A DNA stretch of 64,000 bases from Curtobacterium sp. VKM Ac-1393 (lineage in GTDB: Bacteria > Actinomycetota > Actinomycetes > Actinomycetales > Microbacteriaceae), in the NCBI RefSeq assembly GCF_015350995.1, contig NZ_JADKRW010000001.1:124001-188000 (forward strand). Reading direction: 5' to 3'. The notes under the pieces are model-generated. The model did no database searches. It was not told the DNA's origin and saw only the letters and a program-made list of their open reading frames with translations. The position numbers were made by a program, and so were the translations under genes. How positions within the stretch are numbered: the stretch's first letter is position 1; every line of letters begins with the position of its first letter. Shown piece after piece: positions 33,501-41,337 of this stretch.

Positions 33501-36153
33501 TCGCGACCGGCACCACCGTGACCGTGACCGTCGCCGGCTGCGTCGTGGTCCCGTGGCCGTCGGTCACCGTGTAGGTGAACGAGTCGGTGCCCGAGAACCC
33601 GTCTGCCGGCGTGTAGTCGACGGAGCCGTCCTCGGCCACCACGGCGGTGCCGTTCGCCGGGCCGGTGACGATGGTCGTCACGAGGTCCGAACCACGGTCG
33701 TCGTGCTGGACGTCGACGGTCACCGGGGTGCCGGCGTTCGTCGTCGCGGTGTCATCCGCGATCGTCGGGTTGACCGTGATGGTCACCGTGGCGGTCGTCG
33801 GTGCGCCGGAGGAGTCGCTCGCCGTGTACCGGAACGAGTCCGTGCCGGAGAAGCCGTCGGCGGGCGTGTAGGTGAACGCGCCGGTGGCCGTGTCGAGGGA
33901 CAGGTCGCCGTGGGCCGGCTTCGTGTTCGACGAGACGGTCAGGCCGGTACCGAGGTCGTTGCCGAGCACACCGGTGGCGCGGGTGTCGGCGGTGTACGTG
34001 GTGCCGGCGGCGACGCGGACGGTGTCGTCCTTCGCGAGCGGGGCCACGTTCACCGTCACGGTGACGGTGTCGGTGCCCCCGTTGCCGTCGGTCACCGTGT
34101 ACGTGAAGGAGTCCGGGCCGGAGGTGCCGGTGGCCGGGGTGTAGGTGTAGCTGCCGTCCTTGCCGACGACGACGTCACCGTGCGACGGCTTGGTGGTGCC
34201 CGTGACCGTCAGGTCCGCGCCGCGGTCGTTCGCGAGCAGGCCCGGGGCGGAGCCGGTGCCGGGCGCGCCGGTGCCGGTGCCGCTCGTGCCGCTGCCGCTG
34301 CCGCTCGTCGGCGAGCCCGCCGTCGCGGTGATGGTGTCCGCGACCGCGGTCGGCAGCACCGTGATGGTGACCGTGCCGGAGATCACCGCACCGTCGCGGT
34401 CCTTCGCCGTGTAGGTGAAGGAGTCCGGGCCGGAGTAGCCGGCGGTCGGCGTGTACGAGTACGAACCGTCCTGCTCGACGGTCAGGTCGCCGTGGTCGGG
34501 CTTCGTGTTGCCCGTGACCGTCAGGCCTGTGCCGTGGTCGTTGGCGAGCAGCCCGGTCTTCGCGTCCGCGGTCGCGACCTGACCGGTGTGCACGCTGAAC
34601 GCGTCGTCGGTGCCCTGCGGCGCGACGGTGATCGTCACCGTGCTGGTCGACGTCTGTCCGGAGGAGTCCTTCGCCGTGTACTGGAAGGTGTCCGTGCCCG
34701 AGAACCCGTCGGCCGGGGTGTACGTGTACGAGCCGTCGGGGTTCACCGTCGCCGTGCCGTGGGCCGGGGTGGTGTTCGACACGACGGACAGGCCGGTGCC
34801 GCTGTCGTTCGCCAGGACACCCTGCGATGCGGACTTCGTGAGCTTCGTGCCGTTCGGGGTGGAAGCCGTGTCCGAGGTGGTGGTGATGTGCACGGCCTTG
34901 AGCGTGTTGGTGAAGGTCACCATCACGTCGGTGCCGTCGGCGGTCGTGGCCGCGGGGAACGTGAAGGTACCGGTGTTCCCGGAGCCCTTGGCGACGACCG
35001 CACCGGTCGTCTGGTTCCGTGCCACCCACGACGTGTCGTAGTTCGCCAGGTCGGTGGTGCCCGCTGCGGTCTGCGTGACCGTGTAGTCCTTGTTCGGCGT
35101 GCTCAGGACAGCGCCGGCGCGTTGCGACTGTGTGCCGGTGGACTGGCCCGTCGTCGTGGCCGAGTTGCCGCTCTTCGTGGCGTCGATGCCGCCGCCGGTG
35201 ATGGCGAGGCCGAACTGGTCCCCCGTGTTCCAGCGCTGGTCGACGCTCGCCTCACCGGTGACGGTGTCGGCGTAGTTGCAGCTGGCCAGGTCGCTGGCGG
35301 CGTAGTTGCCGACGATCGGGAAGCTGCGGACCTGTGCGCCCGAGGTGGGGTCGAGCTGGTAGATCGTGGTCGTCGAGACGTTGTTCGCCGTCACGGTGTT
35401 CGACACGTACAGGTAGCCGTCGGACGAGAACGCGATGCCCGGGCTGCTGGTGCCCGCCGGCAGCGTCGCGATGGCGGTGGTCGTCATGGCGGTGGTGCCC
35501 GAGGTGCTCGGGACCTGGTCGGTGTTCACGCGGTAGACCGTGTCGGCCGCGACGACGAAGAACAGGCCGCGCGAGCTGAACGCGAAGTCGCCGTTGCCGG
35601 ACTTCAGGCCGTTGATCTGTCCGACCTGGCCGAGGTAGGTGCTCGTGGCGGGGTCGTAGGCACCGAGCCACCCGGTGTTGTCGCCGTAGTAGTAGATGCC
35701 GTCCTTCGGGTTCACCGCACCGCGGATCACCACGCGCTTCTGGTCCGTCGTGATCGGGTCCGACGCGGTCCCGTCCTTCGGGTTGTACTGCCGGAGCGTG
35801 GCGCTGACGTTGTTCGACGCGGCGAACATCGAGACGCCCTCGCGCGAGATGCCGAGGCCGTTGTTGGCTCCGGTGCCGAGGTTCGTGACGTCGGCGGTCG
35901 TGCCCTTGGAGTCACCCGTGGTGATGTCCACGGCGACGACCTTGCCCGTGCTGTCGATCGCGTAGAGCGTGTTCTGGTCGCACACCAGTGCGCCGTTCGA
36001 CGTGGCGGTGACGGCTGAGGCCGGCTCGGCGGCGATGACCGCCGTGGTCGTGGAGAGACCGGCGCCGACGAGCAGCGCAGCGCCGAACATGGCGACGGTT
36101 CGGACGCCGAAGCGGCGTCGGGGCACAGCGGTGCCCTGGTGTGCAGGCAGCAT
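30583..36153 (-). CDS. Giant repeat surface protein with LAFTG sortase signal
   Basis: 1,856 residues. Signal peptide (~1-47, cut after ASA), an N-terminal propeller-like domain (~50-300), a linker domain with conserved DQRWNTGDQFGLAITG (~305-440), then 15 tandem ~85-95-residue cadherin/Ig-like repeats. Repeats 1-14 share LLAND.GTGLTV, DGSYTYTP and GFSGTDTFTYTVTD; the fifteenth (VVVDGEGTWTV...FTPATGHSG) looks like a CshA fibril repeat. The end is LAFTG (1809-1813), a membrane helix and an Arg-rich tail, the class E sortase LAxTG layout. Probable cell-wall adhesin or fibril. ATG 36151-36153 has GGAAG 5 bases upstream. No sortase gene is in the window. Confidence 0.9.
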   Translation of the reverse strand: MLPAHQGTAVPRRRFGVRTVAMFGAALLVGAGLSTTTAVIAAEPASAVTATSNGALVCDQNTLYAIDSTGKVVAVDITTGDSKGTTADVTNLGTGANNGLGISREGVSMFAASNNVSATLRQYNPKDGTASDPITTDQKRVVIRGAVNPKDGIYYYGDNTGWLGAYDPATSTYLGQVGQINGLKSGNGDFAFSSRGLFFVVAADTVYRVNTDQVPSTSGTTAMTTTAIATLPAGTSSPGIAFSSDGYLYVSNTVTANNVSTTTIYQLDPTSGAQVRSFPIVGNYAASDLASCNYADTVTGEASVDQRWNTGDQFGLAITGGGIDATKSGNSATTTGQSTGTQSQRAGAVLSTPNKDYTVTQTAAGTTDLANYDTSWVARNQTTGAVVAKGSGNTGTFTFPAATTADGTDVMVTFTNTLKAVHITTTSDTASTPNGTKLTKSASQGVLANDSGTGLSVVSNTTPAHGTATVNPDGSYTYTPADGFSGTDTFQYTAKDSSGQTSTSTVTITVAPQGTDDAFSVHTGQVATADAKTGLLANDHGTGLTVTGNTKPDHGDLTVEQDGSYSYTPTAGYSGPDSFTYTAKDRDGAVISGTVTITVLPTAVADTITATAGSPTSGSGSGTSGTGTGAPGTGSAPGLLANDRGADLTVTGTTKPSHGDVVVGKDGSYTYTPATGTSGPDSFTYTVTDGNGGTDTVTVTVNVAPLAKDDTVRVAAGTTYTADTRATGVLGNDLGTGLTVSSNTKPAHGDLSLDTATGAFTYTPADGFSGTDSFRYTASDSSGAPTTATVTITVNPTIADDTATTNAGTPVTVDVQHDDRGSDLVTTIVTGPANGTAVVAEDGSVDYTPADGFSGTDSFTYTVTDGHGTTTQPATVTVTVVPVANGDTVSTKAGEALTIAPGTLTANDAGTKLTVTDAAADEDTVGDVAIDPATGVITYTPKPGFSGTDTVIYTVRDDSGQTTTGTITVVVGPMATPDTATATAGTTLTVGTDGDDRKGVLANDAGTKLTATVDLEPSNGELELAKDGSYTYIPNDGFSGTDTFTYTATDPSGGTTTGVVTILVKPGTEPDAITVRAGGSTTVTSADLTDNDHGTGLSVLDIPVGKSGTNGTAVRNDDGTVTYTPKAGFSGTDEFTYTVRDRDGNTNTGTVTVTVTPVTTGGSATVDAGGSTTVPADKGVLDGAIGTDLQVTDNTDPSHGDVVVDKDGGYTYTPEPGYSGPDSFDYTVTDGSGGTTTGTVTIVVAPKAVADTATTTASTPVDVAVTGNDSGTKLTITAVTKPGNGDAAITGGGAATGTVTYTPKDGFSGTDTFTYTVTGPTGGTATATVTVTVTPVAVADTLRTGAGTALAIAGTTLTANDHGTTLTVTGHGTAAHGDVTEGAEPGSLVYTPKQGFSGTDTFTYTVTDGSGQTTMATVTVLVGVAAKDQWHTMSTNGVMRMSAADGVLVGDSGTGLWASMGAKPQHGRLALAKNGSYVYTPPSGWSGRDWFTYAANDSEGSSAQAFVVIDVTPTAKDDKASTTAGKTVTVAGPGVLGNDQGTDLTVVRTGKAAHGRVSIAADGTFVYTPAKGFSGTDTVTYRAQDASGQRVDATVTVTVGIAATKDSGRTTAGTPIARDAAHGLLANDQGTGLTAALARKPADGTVTVQPTGAYVYTPAAGFTGTDTFTYTVTDASGQTTTATATMTVVAAAVAKDDSATGTVGHRVTIDPLANDSASGGATFDRGTLHLIDPSTSKSVDRVVVDGEGTWTVRDGKVVFTPATGHSGTAFNGTAFIGYGVTDSNGQAVRATITVTYPVGVAAVLHTAELAFTGATGLVGLGLAAIALLLAGLLLVTRRRLAAGIAAAPGIRRSARP

Positions 36154-36346
36154 GATCACTTCCGGGTCGAGACGATGCGAGCGCCTGGACCACGGCCGTC
36201 GGATCAGGGAGGACGGTCGGTGGCGCTGGGTCGATACTGGCAGGTCTCGACACCGGATTGGGGTCACGACGGGTCCCCAATAGGGGGGACCACTCGTTGT
36301 GGGGGTAGAGGCTCGCAGTCCCGCGTCACCCGCTCGGGGCACAGGA
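36154..36346. promoter_or_regulatory. Upstream region of the giant surface gene
   Basis: About 190 bp without a gene. It contains an inverted repeat GGTCCCC-AATA-GGGGGGACC (around 36272-36291) and CTCGTTGTGGGGG (36293-36305), a 13-mer that recurs with one change at 56331-56343 upstream of the second polysaccharide operon. Likely promoter and operator region. Confidence 0.5.
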
Positions 36347-36373
36347 AAACCCCACCGGGATCCGGTGGGGTTT
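36347..36373 (-). terminator. Intrinsic terminator of the 109-residue gene pair
   Basis: 12-bp stem AAACCCCACCGG/CCGGTGGGGTTT with a 3-base loop; on the minus strand the stem runs into TTTTCC. It lies 15 bp after the stop of the second small paralog. Confidence 0.85.
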
Positions 36374-36388
36374 CAGGGGGCGAGCGCG

Positions 36389-36718
36389 TCAGGCAGTCGG
36401 TCGGATCACGTCCGGCAGCAGCACGTGCAGCCGCTCGGCCAACCGGCCCTTCGCCTCGTCGAGGGTCCGGAAGTCACCGACGTACTCGCCGAACGTGTCG
36501 GCGACGAAGAAGTGCGTGCCCTGCCGGTCCACGGTGCCGCCGTAGTACCCGCCGTAGTTGGCGACCCACAGGCCGCTGTCCGGCTGCGCCCAGCTGACGT
36601 GCACACGGGCGGGATCCGTCGAGGCGACGACCTGGGCCTCGATCTCGGCGATGACCTCGATCGTCCGGGTGTCCAGGGTGACTTCGGCCTGCTGGGGGTG
36701 GTCGGCGGTCATGCTCAT
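36389..36718 (-). CDS. Small protein of unknown family, tandem paralog B (109 aa)
   Basis: 109 residues, acidic, no signal or membrane segment. It aligns end to end with the gene upstream: QAEVTLDT near the N-terminus, V.W.Q.D.G.W.A.YGGY.GG.VD in the middle, DTFG..VGDF..L.EA, and LHVLLPDVIRPTA at the end. The aromatic YGGYYGG patch and VD motif suggest a small beta-rich fold. GGAG lies 8 bases before the ATG. Transcribed after paralog A and followed by an intrinsic terminator. No function is known to me. Confidence 0.75.
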   Translation of the reverse strand: MSMTADHPQQAEVTLDTRTIEVIAEIEAQVVASTDPARVHVSWAQPDSGLWVANYGGYYGGTVDRQGTHFFVADTFGEYVGDFRTLDEAKGRLAERLHVLLPDVIRPTA

Positions 36719-36774
36719 GGTCGTGCTCCTTCGGGCGGGGCTGCGTGCTGGTGGTGCCGACGTCGCGGACGCCG

Positions 36775-36806
36775 ATGGTGCGTGGTGGTGCGTGGTGGTG
36801 CGGACT
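36775..36806. repeat. 10-bp tandem repeat (GGTGCGTGGT x3)
   Basis: Three near-perfect GGTGCGTGGT units in the 97-bp gap between the two 109-residue paralogs. Confidence 0.6.
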
Positions 36807-36815
36807 GGGCAGGTG

Positions 36816-37145
36816 TCACTCGACCGGTCGGATGACCGACGGGAGCATCACGTGGAGCTGGTCCTCGAGCTTGGTCTGTGCTTCTTCGAGCGACGCGAAG
36901 TCGCCCACGACGAGACCGAAGGTGTCTGAGGCGACGTAGCGGCCGTCGCGCTTGTCGACGCTGCCGCCGAAGTACCCGCCGTAGCCGGCGATCCACTCGC
37001 CCTGGTCTTCCTGCACCCAGGTGACCTTGGCGCGGGTGGGGCGGCTCGCGGTGGCTGCATCTGCTTCGAGGATCGCGATGGTGTCGACCGTGTCGGTGTC
37101 GAGGGTGACCTCGGCCTGCGTCGCGTTGCTGACGGTGATGCTCAT
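36816..37145 (-). CDS. Small protein of unknown family, tandem paralog A (109 aa)
   Basis: 109 residues, exactly the length of its downstream paralog. Shared blocks: QAEVTLDTDTVDTIA, VTWVQEDQGEWIAGYGGYFGG, SDTFGLVVGDFASLEEA and LHVMLPSVIRPVE. Cytoplasmic by sequence. The start ATG 37143-37145 has AAGGAG upstream, and GTACCCCG lies 19 bases before the ATG (37165-37172 on the plus strand as CGGGGTAC). The pair is probably bicistronic. Fold and role unknown. Confidence 0.75.
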   Translation of the reverse strand: MSITVSNATQAEVTLDTDTVDTIAILEADAATASRPTRAKVTWVQEDQGEWIAGYGGYFGGSVDKRDGRYVASDTFGLVVGDFASLEEAQTKLEDQLHVMLPSVIRPVE

Positions 37146-37164
37146 GTCGCTCTCCTTCACGATC

Positions 37165-37356
37165 CGGGGTACATCTGCTGACACCAGAACGCTACGAGAA
37201 CCACGGGCCGAACCGCCAGCGAGGCCCGTTGATTCACGGGTTTCGTCAATGCGGCACATCGGCGAACCCTGGTTTTCCGGGGCGGTGTGACGTCTTTCCG
37301 GGGTACAGGCCGGGGATCGGGGTACTCGCTTTCCGGATCGACCGCTCACGGGGTAC
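37165..37356. promoter_or_regulatory. Cluster of four CGGGGTAC motifs
   Basis: CGGGGTAC occurs at 37165-37172, 37299-37306, 37318-37325 and 37349-37356 in the divergent gap between the 109-residue genes and the VanZ-like gene. TTTCCGGGG also recurs at 37274 and 37295. Looks like a multi-site binding region for an unidentified regulator. Confidence 0.55.
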
Positions 37357-37392
37357 GGATGGCTGCGGAGCCAGCCTGGAGGCGCGACTCGC

Positions 37393-37398
37393 TACCGT
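37393..37398 (+). promoter_or_regulatory. Leaderless-type -10 hexamer TACCGT
   Basis: TACCGT ends 7 bases before GTG 37406 of the VanZ-like gene. Confidence 0.45.
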
Positions 37399-37405
37399 CT
37401 CTCGG

Positions 37406-37876
37406 GTGACCTCCGACAGTCCCCGCGATCCCGAGCACGCCCCGGCCACCGGGCGCAGCCGCCGGATCGCGACGTGGCTGGCCGTCGCCTACGGCGTCGG
37501 GGTGGTCCTGATCGCGTTCTGGGGTACGCCGGTCGACGCCGGAGCCGGTCCGTGGCTCGGCCGGGTGATCGGGGCCGCCCACCGCCTCGGTGCGCCGGAG
37601 TGGTTCGGCTACAGCACCGTCGAGTCGCTGTCGAACGTGGTGTTCTTCGTCCCGTTGGGCCTGCTCGTGGTCCTGCTCGCCGGTACTCGCTGGTGGTGGG
37701 CTGCCGCGGCCGCGGGGCTGGTCGTCAGCGCGTGCATCGAGACCGGCCAGGCGCTGTTCCTGCCAGCACGCACCGCATCACTCGACGACGTCCTGGCGAA
37801 CGGCCTGGGCGCGGTCCTGGGGGCTGTGGTGGGGGTCCTGGCGCTCGCGTGGGCGGCACACCGCCGACGCCCCTGA
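37406..37876 (+). CDS. VanZ-like membrane protein
   Basis: 156 residues with four predicted helices. SLSNVVFFVPLGLLVVLL, ACIETGQALFLPARTASLDDVLANGLGAVLGA carry the VanZ-family pattern (E..Q..., R..D..D...N..G). VanZ members confer low-level teicoplanin resistance in some bacteria but most have unknown roles in surface polymers. Start GTG 37406 is supported by the TACCGT hexamer. The frame is open further upstream with no ribosome site. Confidence 0.87.
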   Translation: MTSDSPRDPEHAPATGRSRRIATWLAVAYGVGVVLIAFWGTPVDAGAGPWLGRVIGAAHRLGAPEWFGYSTVESLSNVVFFVPLGLLVVLLAGTRWWWAAAAAGLVVSACIETGQALFLPARTASLDDVLANGLGAVLGAVVGVLALAWAAHRRRP

Positions 37877-37906
37877 AGAGCCCCCAGCTCATCCGGACCG
37901 GACACG

Positions 37907-37943
37907 ACGAAGCCCCCGGAGCGTTGCGCTCCGGGGGCTTCGT
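37907..37943. terminator. Bidirectional terminator hairpin
   Basis: 16-bp perfect stem ACGAAGCCCCCGGAGC with its complement around GTTGC, between the convergent VanZ-like and LAFTG-protein genes. Confidence 0.88.
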
Positions 37944-37958
37944 GCAGTGCGGTCTGAC

Positions 37959-38519
37959 TCAGACGTTCTCGCGCTGGCGACGGACCGAGCCGCGGACCAG
38001 CAGCAGGCCACCACCGAGGACGACGGCGCCACCGGCGACCCAGATCGCGAGCATCGAGATCGTGGAACCGGTGAAGGCGAGGGAGCCGTTGCCGTTGGTG
38101 CCGGCAGCGGCGGCCGGCACGACCGCGGTGCCGTCGGCCGGAACGACCGTCAGAGCCGAGGTCGCGACGTTGCCCGAGGTGGCGCCGGTCGCGGTGAGCG
38201 AGTAGGTACCCGAGGCACCCTGCGGCAGCGTGACGGAGACTGCGGCGGACCCGTTCGACGACGCCGTGTAGGTCTTCGAGACGGTGGTGATGGGCAGCGC
38301 GCCCAGGGTGACGGCGCCGGCGCCGGTCACCGAGACGGTGACGGTCTCGTCGGCGACGAACGAACCGGCGGCGAAGCCGACGGTCGCGGTGCCTCCGGAG
38401 ACAGCCGAGCCGGAGACGCTGACGTTCGACGCGGGCACGTAGCCGGCGGCGTTCGCAGCGGACGGAACGGCGACGAATGCGGCAGCAGCCAGGACGACCG
38501 CAGCGATGATCTTCTTCAT
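37959..38519 (-). CDS. Small secreted protein with LAFTG sortase signal
   Basis: 186 residues. Signal peptide with AxA cleavage (ANA, ~1-24), a Ser/Thr/Val-rich beta domain (FVADETVTVSVTG, GTYSLTATG), then LAFTG at 147-151, a membrane helix and RGSVRRQRENV tail. This is the LAxTG form used by actinobacterial class E sortases, the same signal as in the giant protein. Lies downstream of the DUF4012 gene and shares its orientation with the polysaccharide locus. Probable cell-wall protein of unknown role. Confidence 0.88.
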   Translation of the reverse strand: MKKIIAAVVLAAAAFVAVPSAANAAGYVPASNVSVSGSAVSGGTATVGFAAGSFVADETVTVSVTGAGAVTLGALPITTVSKTYTASSNGSAAVSVTLPQGASGTYSLTATGATSGNVATSALTVVPADGTAVVPAAAAGTNGNGSLAFTGSTISMLAIWVAGGAVVLGGGLLLVRGSVRRQRENV

Positions 38520-38604
38520 GATGTGTCCCCTAGACCCTGATGGCTTCGCGCAGATGGAGGTGCGACCAAACCCGAGTGCTTGCAGGCGCGATGGCGAAGT
38601 TCGC

Positions 38605-40401
38605 TCAATCTACCGGGGATTCACAGCTGGTGGACAGCGGTTCTGTAACGGACTGGTGAACTCCGGGGGTCGACACCGCGTCGACCGGCGTGCGGCCCTG
38701 GTCCGGACCACCGAGGTACTCGATCCGGATCGTCGTGCTTTTCCCTGGTGAGAGGGTGGTCTGGAACTGTGCGACCGGATGGTCGCCGTCCATCGCGGTC
38801 TGCGGAGCGGCCGTTTTGCCGTCCTGAGTGGAGGCGACGTACACCCCTGAAGAGGGGGCGTAGATCACGACGTTTGTCCGGACTGCGCCAGGCGACACAC
38901 CGAAGGCACCGCCTCCGGTGACATACTCCGGCAGGCTCGTCGCCGCATCCGCCGGGGCCGTGCTCTTCAGGTTGACCTCGACCGTCCACGTCGGGCGGCC
39001 GTCCTTCCGGCAGACCTGGCTGCCAATCGAGACGGTCTTCTCGAGGTAGTAGTCCATCTTCGCGCCGGTGGCGTCGTTGAGGTAGACGCCGAACTGCTGC
39101 GAACTCGTGTCGCTCGTCGGCAGGCCACCCGCGATGGCCGTGCCGGTGAGTTCTGCCTGTTCGCCCTTGTCGGCGCTCCAGAGCTTGACCCGTCCCTCGC
39201 CGACCCCCGTCGTCAACGCCGAGATGAACGCCGTGGGGTCGAAGCCGCCCTCGGACACCTTCGTGAACACCGCGCTGGCCGCCGACGCGAAGAACGCGTC
39301 CTGCACGGTCGGGTCCGGGTACTTCGCGTACGCCTCGCTCAGCAGCAGCTGCACGGCGTTGTCCGACGTCAGCTGGTCCCCCGTCGCCAGCGTCACCGGC
39401 CCCGTGGCCTTGAGGATGTAGCCGAGCGTCACCGGGTCGATCGACAGCACCCCGTCGACCCGCTGCCCGTACTGCCGCTTCCACATCTCCCGCGCGAGCT
39501 TCGCCGAGGTGTCGAACCGGGGCGTCAGCGTGACGTCCTGGATGAACTCGCCCGTGATCGATCCGTACAGGCCCTGTGTGTCCGTCGCGAGGGGCAGCAC
39601 CGGGTCATCCGACTGCGGGAAGTCCGACGTCGAGGCCTGCTGCCCGAGCGAGATCGCGCCGTCCTGCGCCGTCACCATCGCCAGTGCCCCTGGGATCCCT
39701 CCCCCGGCGCGCAACTCCGCGTTGTTCTGGAACAGCACGAGGTAGTGCTTCGCACCACCGTCGCCGAGCATGGCCGGCGCCAGCTGCACCACCTTGTCCG
39801 CGACGGCCGCCTGTTCCGACACGGACGCCAAGGAGGCCCGGAGCTGGTTCACGGCGTCCGTCACGGCCGACACGGTGTCACCGGTGTCGATCCGCTCGGC
39901 CGCACGGTTCGCCTTGCCGAGCGCCGTGGTCGCCTTCGCGACCGCCGGCTGCGCGGTCACGAGCGGCTGCAGGTCGATCTTGCCGTCGGCGGGCTTGAAC
40001 GCATCGACGTCCACATCGCCCAGGACCCCGGCGACCGGACGGACGGCGTCGCTCGCCACGTCGTCGACGATCGCCGATACCTGCCGCACCGCACGCAGGT
40101 TCCCGCCGATGAACGGCGTGTGCTCGAAGACGGCCCACACCGGATCGCTCGTTTTTGCCCGTGCGTCAGCCGCGCTGGACTCGAGCTTCGCCGCCGTGCG
40201 CTGGGCCCCGGCTGTGTCGCCCTTCGCCAACTGCGACCGCAACGTGTCGACGTGTGCCACGGACGACTCGAGGTCCTGCTTCGCCAGCATCCCGCGGATC
40301 GTCACCCAGGCGACCGCGGCGATGACGAGCAGGACGACGAAGAGGACGCCCCACAGGGCCCAGCGGCGTTGCGCGCGTCTGAAGGTCGGCGCGTCGGACA
40401 T
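38605..40401 (-). CDS. DUF4012 membrane-anchored protein
   Basis: 598 residues: one N-terminal membrane helix (~18-40), a helical coiled region to ~190, then the DUF4012 domain with YLVLFQNNAELRAGGGIPGALAMV, FDTSAKLAREMWKRQYG and GVLSIDPVTLGYILKATGPV. DUF4012 genes are frequent in actinobacterial polysaccharide clusters, possibly acting in polymer attachment or export; the function is unproven. Start ATG 40401 is chosen because TAAGAT (40409-40414) ends 7 bases before it; ATG 40410 lies inside that hexamer. Confidence 0.88.
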   Translation of the reverse strand: MSDAPTFRRAQRRWALWGVLFVVLLVIAAVAWVTIRGMLAKQDLESSVAHVDTLRSQLAKGDTAGAQRTAAKLESSAADARAKTSDPVWAVFEHTPFIGGNLRAVRQVSAIVDDVASDAVRPVAGVLGDVDVDAFKPADGKIDLQPLVTAQPAVAKATTALGKANRAAERIDTGDTVSAVTDAVNQLRASLASVSEQAAVADKVVQLAPAMLGDGGAKHYLVLFQNNAELRAGGGIPGALAMVTAQDGAISLGQQASTSDFPQSDDPVLPLATDTQGLYGSITGEFIQDVTLTPRFDTSAKLAREMWKRQYGQRVDGVLSIDPVTLGYILKATGPVTLATGDQLTSDNAVQLLLSEAYAKYPDPTVQDAFFASAASAVFTKVSEGGFDPTAFISALTTGVGEGRVKLWSADKGEQAELTGTAIAGGLPTSDTSSQQFGVYLNDATGAKMDYYLEKTVSIGSQVCRKDGRPTWTVEVNLKSTAPADAATSLPEYVTGGGAFGVSPGAVRTNVVIYAPSSGVYVASTQDGKTAAPQTAMDGDHPVAQFQTTLSPGKSTTIRIEYLGGPDQGRTPVDAVSTPGVHQSVTEPLSTSCESPVD

Positions 40402-40408
40402 GGTGCTC

Positions 40409-40414
40409 ATCTTA
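40409..40414 (-). promoter_or_regulatory. Leaderless-type -10 hexamer TAAGAT
   Basis: TAAGAT overlaps the upstream ATG (40410) and ends 7 bases before ATG 40401, which decides the DUF4012 start. Confidence 0.45.
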
Positions 40415-40452
40415 GGAAGCCAGCAAGACGAACTCGCGTGATCGTCCGAGTC

Positions 40453-41337
40453 TCACAGGCGGTCCGGCCTGGTCGAACGGCTGCCGAGTCCCCGACGCAC
40501 TCCACGAGCGACCGCTCGAGCTGCCTGCGGATTCCGCGTGATCAGTCCAGCCGCCATCGTAAGCCGCGCGACGATCCACAAGCCGACGCGGATCGGATGG
40601 TACTTCTTGCCGAAGACGACCACCGACCGCGAGGCCTCTTCGTAGGCGATCGTCGACCGAGCGCCTCCGTCGTAGCCGCCCGGAGAGACCGTACCGCCCC
40701 TCCCATGTCGGACGATGACGTCCTCGGCCACGCGGAACACATTCCGTTCGCCCTGCCTGCCGAGTCGCTCGACGAACTCGATCTCTTCGCAGTACAAGAA
40801 CAGTTGCTCATCGAGGAGGCCGAACTGCTCGAAGCTCCGAGCCTTCGCCAGGAAGGCAGCGCCGAAGAAGGTCGGGGTGAACCGTCGTCCGAGAGGCGCT
40901 TCGAGCACCCCACGACCGACCAGGAGGTCGAAGCCCGGACGACGCAGGACAGTCTCCTGCCCGCTCGGCGTCTCGGCGAGCGCGGGCGACACGACGTGCG
41001 CACTCGACGCCACCAGCTCATCGACCAGCGAGCGAACCGTGCCAGGTGCCAGATCGACGTCGGGGTTCAGCACCAGGACGTACTCGTGTCCCGAGGTGAT
41101 GGCCTCGCGAATCCCGACGTTGTTGCCTCCGGCGTACCCGAGGTTCCGCTCGGGCCGGACGACGACGACGTGTTTGCTGAGGTCGTCGAGTACGAACACC
41201 TCGTGTCGCTGCTCGCTCGCCGAGTTGTCGACGATCGTGACGCTCACGACGTCTGGCTCGAACGCCACCGACCGCGCCGCCGCGACGGCGGCGACTTCCG
41301 ACCGGTAGGAGACGATGACGACAGCGACTGAGCTCAC
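40453..41337 (-). CDS. GT2 glycosyltransferase (rhamnosyltransferase-like)
   Basis: 294 residues, GT-A fold. VAVVIVSYRSE at the N-terminus, TIVDNSAS for the nucleotide-sugar, ERNLGYAGGNNVGI, and the metal-binding LNPDVDL (DxD). FFGAAFLAKARSFEQFGLLDEQLFLYCEEIEF is typical of the WbbL/RfbN-like group adding rhamnose or a related sugar. Start GTG 41337 overlaps the upstream glycosyltransferase stop (GTGA). Cytoplasmic face enzyme of repeat-unit assembly. Confidence 0.9.
   Translation of the reverse strand: MSSVAVVIVSYRSEVAAVAAARSVAFEPDVVSVTIVDNSASEQRHEVFVLDDLSKHVVVVRPERNLGYAGGNNVGIREAITSGHEYVLVLNPDVDLAPGTVRSLVDELVASSAHVVSPALAETPSGQETVLRRPGFDLLVGRGVLEAPLGRRFTPTFFGAAFLAKARSFEQFGLLDEQLFLYCEEIEFVERLGRQGERNVFRVAEDVIVRHGRGGTVSPGGYDGGARSTIAYEEASRSVVVFGKKYHPIRVGLWIVARLTMAAGLITRNPQAARAVARGVRRGLGSRSTRPDRL

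Noticed and set aside
30739-36018. A 1,759-codon plus-strand open frame antisense to the giant surface gene
   Set aside because: It is an artefact of GC-rich codons on the opposite strand: it mirrors the repeat gene, is extremely Arg/Val/Gly-rich, and has no ribosome site or domain. The minus-strand protein has signal peptide, repeats and sorting signal.
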